From: Pseudomonadota bacterium
GTDB lineage: Bacteria > Pseudomonadota > Alphaproteobacteria > Rhizobiales > Xanthobacteraceae
Direction of reading: 5' to 3'
Assembly: GCA_021823875.1 (NCBI GenBank)
Contig: JAKAMD010000049.1
Span: forward strand, 1 to 13,543
Length of the DNA stretch: 13,543 nt
Numbering within the stretch: position 1 is the stretch's first letter; every line of letters starts with the position of its first letter. Under the pieces are notes generated by a model that did no database searches, was not told where the DNA came from, and saw only the letters and a list, made by a program, of their open reading frames with translations. The position numbers and the translations under genes are program-made. This document shows positions 1-5,554 of the stretch, one piece after another.

Positions 1-60
1 TTCAAGCAGGGTGAAGCCGGCGACGGCGTCGTCTGTTTCAACTCGCGCGGCGGCGGACAA
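1..60 (-). CDS. gspI: Type II secretion minor pseudopilin GspI, N-terminal fragment (cut by window edge)
   Basis: Only the first 20 codons are present; the gene runs off the left edge. Read on the minus strand they end in AGFTLLE, the prepilin peptidase site of a type IV pilin-like protein: cleavage after Gly15, Phe at mature +1 and Glu at +5. The best start is TTG at 60, because GGGAGG lies 8 nt upstream (minus strand). This start overlaps the end of gspH by 23 bp, which points to translational coupling. The order E-F-G-H then another pseudopilin makes GspI the expected identity, but too little is visible to separate it from GspJ or GspK. The family forms the tip of the periplasmic pseudopilus that pushes substrates through the secretin. 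Confidence 0.6.
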   Translation of the reverse strand, partial: MSAAARVETDDAVAGFTLLE

Positions 61-526
61 TCTCGATCCCTCCCGTCAGCCAGTTCACCTCGATCGCGTA
101 ACCGACATCGGCGTGGACGATGGTCACCACCCCGCCGCACGACAGGCCGGAGGCGAAGAAGACGATGGTCGAACCGCTGCTGCGGCCGTTGCAGCGGGCG
201 GCCAGCGTCGCCGTCATCTCGACGTCGGCGGGCAGCCGAACCGCTTGGCCATCGGCACCGGAGCGGATCGTGCGTCCCAGCGCGTCGATGTCGGCGGCGA
301 CCGGTGCCTGGCGGCGGATGGCAGCGGTGCGGTCGGCGGTGAGCAGTGAGGCGATCTCAACCGCATAGGCCTTGAGCCGGGGCTGCGACGTGCCGGCCGG
401 GATGGCCGGCAACAGAATGGCGGCGATCATGCCGATGATGGCGACCACGCAGATCACTTCGAGCAGCGTGAAGCCCGCCGTGGCGCTGCTGCCGTCAGGG
501 CTTCCAACTGGTAATGTCCGCCGCAT
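38..526 (-). CDS. gspH: Type II secretion minor pseudopilin GspH
   Basis: This is a minor pseudopilin of about 162 residues. The N-terminus has a short leader ending in Gly18, then FTLLEV with Glu23 at mature +5, followed by a hydrophobic helix (residues 19-41). This is the signal recognised by the prepilin peptidase. The C-terminal part (motifs IVFFASGLSCGG and INWLTGG-like VNWLTGG) resembles the GspH/FimT beta-sheet domain. The open frame reaches upstream to 637, but that part lies inside gspG and gives an implausibly long leader. ATG at 526, with AAGG about 11 nt upstream, is preferred. It overlaps the gspG end by 32 bp and the gspI start by 23 bp. It acts in the inner membrane and periplasm at the pseudopilus tip. 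FimT of type IV pili is the main alternative, but the neighbours argue for T2SS. Confidence 0.85.
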   Translation of the reverse strand: MRRTLPVGSPDGSSATAGFTLLEVICVVAIIGMIAAILLPAIPAGTSQPRLKAYAVEIASLLTADRTAAIRRQAPVAADIDALGRTIRSGADGQAVRLPADVEMTATLAARCNGRSSGSTIVFFASGLSCGGVVTIVHADVGYAIEVNWLTGGIEIVRRRAS

Positions 527-1013
527 CGCCGCTGCCGCCTTGCTGGCCGTCCGAACCGAGCGAGATGATGTCGTAAGCGCCGTGTTCGCCGGGCGAGCGG
601 TATTTATAAGGATGGCCCCAGGGGTCGGCGGGCACATTGCCGCCTTTGAGATAGGGGCCGTTCCATGTTGGAGTGGCGCTTGCCGTGTGCACGAGGGCGC
701 CGAGGCCTTCGGAAGTCGACGGATAGTGCCCAGCGTCGAGGTAATAGAGATCGAGCGCGCTCTTGAAGCTCGCGATCTGGATCTTGGCCGCTTTCACCTT
801 AGAGTCGGCCAGATAGTTGAGCACGCGCGGTCCAACCAGGGCCATGATCAGCCCGATGATGGTGATGACCACCAGCATCTCGATGAGCGTGAAGCCAGCC
901 TCGCTGGAACGGCGGCGCGTTTCGCGCCGGCGCCGCGCCCCCGTGAGACGGCGCGGCAAGGAAGACGACAAGATTTGCGCGAGGTGCGTCATGTGACCCG
1001 TTCCACTCAACAT
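495..1013 (-). CDS. gspG: Type II secretion major pseudopilin GspG
   Basis: This is the major pseudopilin, the main subunit of the periplasmic pseudopilus. The processing site is Gly40|Phe41 in AGFTLIEM, with Glu45 at +5 and a transmembrane helix to about residue 62. The mature part is about 132 residues. It has the family features: a long N-terminal helix, the conserved DPWG turn, and a C-terminal loop with acidic residues (Asp155, Asp163, Asp166) where GspG proteins bind calcium. The leader is unusually long, 39 residues from ATG 1013 or 32 from ATG 992, and is rich in arginine; GspG leaders are usually short. Neither start has a strong ribosome site. It lies 144 bp after gspF and overlaps gspH, within the same operon. 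Confidence 0.93.
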   Translation of the reverse strand: MLSGTGHMTHLAQILSSSLPRRLTGARRRRETRRRSSEAGFTLIEMLVVITIIGLIMALVGPRVLNYLADSKVKAAKIQIASFKSALDLYYLDAGHYPSTSEGLGALVHTASATPTWNGPYLKGGNVPADPWGHPYKYRSPGEHGAYDIISLGSDGQQGGSGDAADITSWKP

Positions 1014-1157
1014 TCGAGGTTCGATCGTCGCACCGCCGCTCCGCGCACATGGATTCGGCCAACACCAACCGGCGCGCCGTTTGGGGACGGCACGCTTTCC
1101 ATCCGCTAATTCTCCGCTCAGTCGATGAAGCCTTTATGACGGCTGTGGACGGCGCAC

Positions 1158-2372
1158 TTATGCCGCGATTTGGCTGACGGAGAGCAACGCGGTCATCACC
1201 GACACGATCAACCCGCCGACGACGGTGCTGATGAAGATGATGGCGAACGGTCCAGCCACGGCAACCACGCGGTCGAGATTGCGCTGCAACTTGGCTTCGT
1301 AGAAATCGGCAACGCGGCCGGCCAGCATCGGCAACTGGCCGGTTTCCTCACCCAGGCGCAGCATGCGTACCGCCATCGGCGGCAGAATCGCCGTTTCGGC
1401 GATGGCATCGGACAATTTGCTGCCGTGCCGCACGCGATCTGACGCCTTGCTCCAGGCCGCGGTTCCGCCGGTGGCGGCCATCATGTCGTTGAGGATGCGC
1501 AGCGTCGCCGTCAAGGTGACGCCGCTGGCCAACAGCACGCCGAGATTGCGGCAGAACAGGGCCGTGCGGTGGAAACCGAGTGCGGTGTTGACGAGTGGCA
1601 TCCGTGCCACCATGGCGACCAACGCGTTGCGCGCGCGCGGTTGCCGCACAATCAGCCAGCCGGTGAGCACCGCGCAAATGGCGGCGACGATGATCGCCGC
1701 GGTATTGGCGCGGGCGAAATCCGACAGATCCAGAAGTACGGCGACCATGGGATCAAGCTTGGCGCCGAGGTCGCGCAACACACCGCCGAACTGCGGCAGC
1801 ACGAAGAACAGGAAGAACACCAGGACAGCGCCGGAGCCGAACAACACAAAGGCCGGATAGCGCAGAGCATCGGTCAGTTTGCGGCGCATCTGATCGGCGC
1901 GGCTGCGCTCTTGGCTCAGCACCTCCAGCACCTGGTCGAGGGTGCCCGAGGTCTCGCCAACGCGCACCAGCGCGATATAGACGGCCGGGAACAGGGTCGG
2001 ATATTGCGCCAACGCATCGGCAAAGGTCTCGCCGGACAAGATAGCCGCCTTGATGCGAGCCACCACCGGGCGCAGCTTTCCGACGTCGACATCGGTCGCC
2101 AACAGGTCGAGCGCATCGTTGATACGCGCACCGGCCTTGAGCAGCAGCGCCAGATCGCGGGTGAAGATGGTGACGTCCTCGGCGCTGGGATGCGACAGGA
2201 CGGAAAAGGGCGACCTCGTTTTCGCCGCGCCAGCGCTCTCGGCCACGGCTTCGATCAGCACGAGACCGAGATATTCGATGCGGCCGGCGACCTCGGCGGC
2301 GCTCGGGGCGGTGATGGTGCCGGTCACCAGGTCGCCGCTCTGGGTCAGTGCTTTGTAGTGAAAATTGTCCAT
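1158..2372 (-). CDS. gspF: Type II secretion inner-membrane platform protein GspF
   Basis: This 404-residue polytopic protein forms the centre of the T2SS inner-membrane platform and links the GspE ATPase to pseudopilus growth. It has the family's two repeated T2SSF cytoplasmic domains (about residues 65-190 and 268-390), each with the pattern of a helical bundle followed by a membrane segment. Transmembrane segments are seen at about 172-194, 222-243 and 369-398. The repeated motif GET-SG-L (near 139-145) and GEETGQLP (near 341-348) is typical. Length matches the family (about 400). The start ATG follows the gspE TAA by 4 nt with no clear separate Shine-Dalgarno, so translation is probably coupled to gspE. 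PilC of type IV pili is a paralogue, but the operon supports GspF. Confidence 0.95.
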   Translation of the reverse strand: MDNFHYKALTQSGDLVTGTITAPSAAEVAGRIEYLGLVLIEAVAESAGAAKTRSPFSVLSHPSAEDVTIFTRDLALLLKAGARINDALDLLATDVDVGKLRPVVARIKAAILSGETFADALAQYPTLFPAVYIALVRVGETSGTLDQVLEVLSQERSRADQMRRKLTDALRYPAFVLFGSGAVLVFFLFFVLPQFGGVLRDLGAKLDPMVAVLLDLSDFARANTAAIIVAAICAVLTGWLIVRQPRARNALVAMVARMPLVNTALGFHRTALFCRNLGVLLASGVTLTATLRILNDMMAATGGTAAWSKASDRVRHGSKLSDAIAETAILPPMAVRMLRLGEETGQLPMLAGRVADFYEAKLQRNLDRVVAVAGPFAIIFISTVVGGLIVSVMTALLSVSQIAA

Positions 2373-2376
2373 GAGA

Positions 2377-4059
2377 TTAGCGCGCCGTGGTCACGCGCAG
2401 GACATCGGCAACCGACGTGACGCCGGCCCGGCATTTGGCGACAGCGTCCTCGATCATAGTGGTCATGCCGGCGCGGATGGCGGCTTGCTCGACGGTGCCG
2501 GCGTCGGTCTGGACGCCGATCAGATTGCGCACGCTAGGCGCGAGTTCCAGCACTTCGAACACGCCTTTGCGGCCGCGATAACCAACCCCTCCGCAGCGTT
2601 CGCAGCGTCCGGGCTCGTGCACGGTTTCGCCGGCGCGCAAGCCGAGCGCACCATAGCGCGGATCAGCGGCGAGATCGGTCTCGCTCAGTATGCGCAGCGT
2701 CTTGCAGCGTTCGCATAAGAGTCGCACCAGCCGCTGCGCAATGACCGCGCGCAGCGTCGATTTGAGCAGGAAGCCCTCGACGCCGAGATCGAGCAACCGC
2801 GGTACCGCCGCCGCCGCGGTTTCGGTATGCAGCGTGGTCAGGACCAGATGGCCGGTGAGCGCGGCATGAATGGCGATGTGGGCGGTCTCGGCGTCGCGGA
2901 TTTCGCCGACCATGATGACGTCGGGGTCTTGGCGGACGAAGGCGCGCAGGGCGGAGGCGAAGGTGAGCCCGATCGACGGTTTTACCTGCGACTGGTTGAT
3001 GCCGGTGATCTCGTATTCGATCGGATCCTCGATCGTGAGGATTTTTCGCGTCGGCTCATTGAGGATAGACAGCATGGTGGCGAGCGTGGTGGTTTTGCCG
3101 CTGCCGGTCGGCCCGGTCACCACGATCATGCCGTGCGGCAGCGCCAGCAGGCGCGACAGCTTCACCTCGTCAGGCGCGCTGAGGCCGAGGCTGCCGATGT
3201 CGAGCAGCCCGCGGTCCTTGGTGAGCAGCCGCAGTACGGCGGATTCGCCGTGCTGGGTCGGCATGGTGGCGACGCGCACATCGATCTCCGATTGTGCGAT
3301 GCGCACACGCGCAGCACCGTCCTGCGGCAACCGCCGCTCGGCAATGTTGAGCCCGGCCAGGATCTTGATGCGGGAGATCACCGCCTGCGGCGGCGCTCCC
3401 GGCGGCGTCGGTACCTGGCGTAACAAGCCGTCGATGCGCATCCTCACAATGAGCCCGGTGCGGAATGGCTCGATATGGATGTCGCTGGCCCTGAGTTCGG
3501 CCGCCTTTTCTAAAAGGTCGTTGACGGCGCGCACAACCGGCGCGCCGCTGGCAAGATCGCGCAAGCTCTCGATGTCGTCATCGGCGCGGGCGTAGGAAGC
3601 TTCGATGGTTTCGGTGGCGGCATTATTGCCGAGTCGCTCGTTTAAGATGGTGCCGATATCGTCGAATGAGGCGACGGTGATGGAGACCGGCTCGCCAAGC
3701 ACGATTTCGGCGGCGCGGATGGCGCTTTCGTCGCGTGGGTCGGCAAGCGCGAGCATGGGGCAGCCGTCATCGGCCAAATAGGGAAAGACCGCCATCTCGC
3801 GCAGGAAGCGGCCGGTGAAGCGATCAGCGCAGGAACGCGCGGCCATCAAGGCGGGCAATTCGATCCGCGGCAGTTCGTGATAGCGCGCAACTTCATCGGC
3901 GAAATCGCCGGCGGAGAGATCGGTGAGTTTCCACAGGCGGCGTAGGACCGAATGGCCTCCTTGCGGATCGGGAACATCGAGCGCGGCGCCTGCGTCGGCC
4001 GCCACGCAATCCTTTTCCACCAGGAATTCGATGAAATCGGCGTGTACCGCCGCGCCCAT
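2377..4059 (-). CDS. gspE: Type II secretion ATPase GspE
   Basis: This is the cytoplasmic hexameric ATPase that powers pseudopilus assembly. From ATG 4059 the protein is 560 residues. An N-terminal domain (to about residue 150) is followed by the secretion ATPase core: Walker A GPTGSGKT at 316-323, Asp box ILTIEDPIEY at 340-349, Walker B VIMVGEIRD at 381-389, and His box LTGHLVLTTLHT at 401-412. Two CERC motifs (449-452 and 486-489) form the four-cysteine zinc site typical of GspE and PilB. The frame is open to 4092, but ATG 4059 has GAGGAGG 6 nt upstream and is chosen. It is first in the E-F-G-H-I run. It lies 120 bp downstream of the phosphoesterase on the same strand, with a hairpin between. 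Confidence 0.95.
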   Translation of the reverse strand: MGAAVHADFIEFLVEKDCVAADAGAALDVPDPQGGHSVLRRLWKLTDLSAGDFADEVARYHELPRIELPALMAARSCADRFTGRFLREMAVFPYLADDGCPMLALADPRDESAIRAAEIVLGEPVSITVASFDDIGTILNERLGNNAATETIEASYARADDDIESLRDLASGAPVVRAVNDLLEKAAELRASDIHIEPFRTGLIVRMRIDGLLRQVPTPPGAPPQAVISRIKILAGLNIAERRLPQDGAARVRIAQSEIDVRVATMPTQHGESAVLRLLTKDRGLLDIGSLGLSAPDEVKLSRLLALPHGMIVVTGPTGSGKTTTLATMLSILNEPTRKILTIEDPIEYEITGINQSQVKPSIGLTFASALRAFVRQDPDVIMVGEIRDAETAHIAIHAALTGHLVLTTLHTETAAAAVPRLLDLGVEGFLLKSTLRAVIAQRLVRLLCERCKTLRILSETDLAADPRYGALGLRAGETVHEPGRCERCGGVGYRGRKGVFEVLELAPSVRNLIGVQTDAGTVEQAAIRAGMTTMIEDAVAKCRAGVTSVADVLRVTTAR

Positions 4060-4083
4060 GAAACGCCTCCTCAAACATCGACA

Positions 4084-4099
4084 GCGCGCCATGGCGCGC
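4084..4099. repeat. 16-bp perfect palindrome upstream of gspE
   Basis: GCGCGCCATGGCGCGC reads the same on both strands. It sits 25-40 bp before the gspE start codon, in the short gap after the phosphoesterase. It could be an operator or a transcript stem, but GC-rich palindromes also arise by chance in high-GC genomes, and no function can be assigned. Confidence 0.4.
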
Positions 4100-4139
4100 C
4101 GTTATCTCGTGCTTCCCGAACTATACGCGGCCGTCCGAA

Positions 4140-4166
4140 CCGGGAGAGCAGTATCTGCTCTCCCGG
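4140..4166 (-). terminator. Strong hairpin between phosphoesterase 1 and gspE (terminator-like)
   Basis: A perfect 11-bp inverted repeat (CCGGGAGAGCA / TGCTCTCCCGG) with a 5-nt loop lies 13 bp after the phosphoesterase stop codon. On the minus strand it is followed by TTCGG rather than a run of T, so it is a weak or partial intrinsic terminator at best. It may cut transcription only in part, or protect the 3' end of the phosphoesterase mRNA, while letting some reads pass into gspE. Confidence 0.55.
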
Positions 4167-4179
4167 CCGGCGTTTCGGA

Positions 4180-5268
4180 TTAGTGACCGAAGCCGACGTC
4201 TTCACGCTCGGGGAACAGGTCCCACATCGCGTTGGCGGTCTTGGCGTTGGCCAGACGCGGCAGGCCGAAACCATCTTCGATGGTAGCCAACATCGAATAG
4301 TGGTTCATCGGCAGAGCGCTCTTCTTCGGTTTGCCGTGCTTGGTGATCACGATCGAAGCGATGTGACCGCCGCCCACGCCGGGGGCGCCGCAGCATCCCA
4401 GATTGCCCGAGAAGTCGTTCTCGTCCCACACGACGAAGATCGCCGAATCGTCGGTGAACGACGGCGAATTCTGGATCGCCGTCACGGTCTGTTGCAGGAA
4501 GGTGTCGCCGCGCTTCAGCAGGGCAGCGTCGCCGTCGGCAGGCGCGCAGCCGGCCGGGATCGGACTGCCGCCGGTATAGCCGTGCTCGTCATTGCACTGG
4601 TTGGGCGCGATAAAAACATAACGCGCCATGTGCTGCGGATCGTTGAGCTCGGTTTGGAACGCGGTCAGATCGAACGGCTTGATGTTCTGCAGCCGTGCGG
4701 GGTTCGTCGCGACGCTGGTGAAATACACAAACGGATTGTGCTTCTGGGCGTACAGCTTGGGGCCACCGCTCGCCGCGGTCGGATAGCGCGTGCCGAGATA
4801 GCCGATGCTCGGCATCGTCTCTTGCAGCACTTCCCAGCTGATGTGCTTCTGCTCGAGCTGGTCGACAATGTTCGGAGCGGTCAGACCGGCGATGCAGGTG
4901 GTGCCGTGGTCGGGCGCGAAGCAGCTATCGGCGTCGCTCTGGATGCCAAAATAGTCGCCGGCAACGTCGGCGAGGTAGTTCGGCAGGCTCGGGTGGGTGG
5001 CGCCGAAATAATAGGTCGCGAGGCCATAGTTCAGCGCGATATGGGTGGTGAATGGCGTCAGCAGGGTCGCGCCGGTGGGATCGCTCGGATCGGCCTGACC
5101 GATGACCTCGTCGAAGCCGTGGTTCTCCATCATGATGACGAAGACGCGGTCAAGCTGGCGCGCTTTATGATGATGATCAGAGTCAGCGAAGGCCGCGACG
5201 GACAACACGGCCGCGCCGGCAAGGCCGAGACCGATGGTCCGCGCGCAAGCGGAAAGCATAGATGGCAT
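4180..5268 (-). CDS. Exported phosphoesterase / acid phosphatase family (PF04185), phosphoesterase 1
   Basis: This 362-residue protein probably hydrolyses phosphate esters outside the cytoplasm. Residues 1-28 look like a Sec signal peptide (hydrophobic core then AFA|DS). The motif FVIMMENHGFDEVIG (43-57) matches the metal-binding MENxSFD region of PF04185 phosphoesterases. THPSLPNYLADVAG (91-104) matches the segment holding the nucleophile in acid phosphatases of the AcpA/PhoA type. PNQCNDEHG (222-230), WDEND (281-285) and GGGH (299-302) are further family metal-site motifs. Six cysteines after the signal fit disulphides in an exported protein. A His-rich stretch (HHH at 32-34) follows the signal. 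ATG 5268 has AAGGGG 7 nt upstream. It is divergent from gspD and upstream of gspE on the same strand, so it is a candidate T2SS substrate. Phospholipase C activity cannot be excluded; the short length favours acid phosphatase. Confidence 0.85.
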   Translation of the reverse strand: MPSMLSACARTIGLGLAGAAVLSVAAFADSDHHHKARQLDRVFVIMMENHGFDEVIGQADPSDPTGATLLTPFTTHIALNYGLATYYFGATHPSLPNYLADVAGDYFGIQSDADSCFAPDHGTTCIAGLTAPNIVDQLEQKHISWEVLQETMPSIGYLGTRYPTAASGGPKLYAQKHNPFVYFTSVATNPARLQNIKPFDLTAFQTELNDPQHMARYVFIAPNQCNDEHGYTGGSPIPAGCAPADGDAALLKRGDTFLQQTVTAIQNSPSFTDDSAIFVVWDENDFSGNLGCCGAPGVGGGHIASIVITKHGKPKKSALPMNHYSMLATIEDGFGLPRLANAKTANAMWDLFPEREDVGFGH

Positions 5269-5341
5269 GGAGAGCCCCTTGTGGATGGACGTCGCGCCTG
5301 CGACATGGTCAGCGCGCGGAAATTGCTCGGCCTTGATTACG

Positions 5342-5375
5342 ATATTCCGTCTGAAAAATGACAGTCGAATTACAA
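5342..5375 (-). promoter_or_regulatory. Pho-box-like promoter for phosphoesterase 1
   Basis: On the minus strand, TTGTAAT-TCGA-CTGTCAT (5375 to 5358) matches the PhoB box of two 7-mers spaced by 4 nt: 5 of 7 in the first half and 7 of 7 in the second. Ten nt further comes GAATAT (5347-5342), a weak -10 (3 of 6). E. coli phoA has the same 10-nt spacing between box and -10. The site faces the phosphoesterase start about 75 nt beyond the -10. Binding by PhoB is inferred. Confidence 0.6.
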
Positions 5376-5445
5376 ACCTTCACAATTGCTGCTGAATGCA
5401 GGTACGGACAGCAGAAATACGATTCATTTTTGTGTGGATCGGCCC

Positions 5446-5479
5446 CTCTATTATTTCTGTCATAAAAGGCCGGTAAGAA
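5446..5479 (+). promoter_or_regulatory. Pho-box-like promoter for gspD operon
   Basis: On the plus strand, CTCTATT-ATTT-CTGTCAT (5446-5463) has a perfect second PhoB half-site and a weaker first half (4 of 7). After 10 nt comes TAAGAA (5474-5479), 3 of 6 to TATAAT. It points away from the similar minus-strand site at 5358-5375 and toward gspD. A small 6-bp hairpin (5486-5502, GGTTCG/CGAACC) falls in the predicted leader. Confidence 0.55.
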
Positions 5480-5554
5480 CTCAAAGGTTCGTCTCTCGAA
5501 CCGCTCGCCGCCATACGACGCTTGCGTCCATCACGAGCCATAGGTCAGGTACGA

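Noticed and set aside
372..1109. Plus-strand open frame (245 codons) across gspG/gspH
   Set aside because: It is a shadow of the two pseudopilin genes, with no recognisable domain.
1569..2420. Plus-strand open frame (283 codons) across gspF
   Set aside because: It has His/Gln/Gly-rich shadow composition and is antisense to a well-supported gene.
1..4059. Type IV pilus (PilB/PilC/FimT) instead of T2SS
   Set aside because: GspG has the DPWG turn and C-terminal acidic calcium loop, the operon order E-F-G-H-I is T2SS-like, and GspD is present nearby.
3952..5361. Long plus-strand open frame (469 codons)
   Set aside because: It is antisense to the phosphoesterase 1 and gspE genes, has no family motifs, and arises from high GC at third codon positions.
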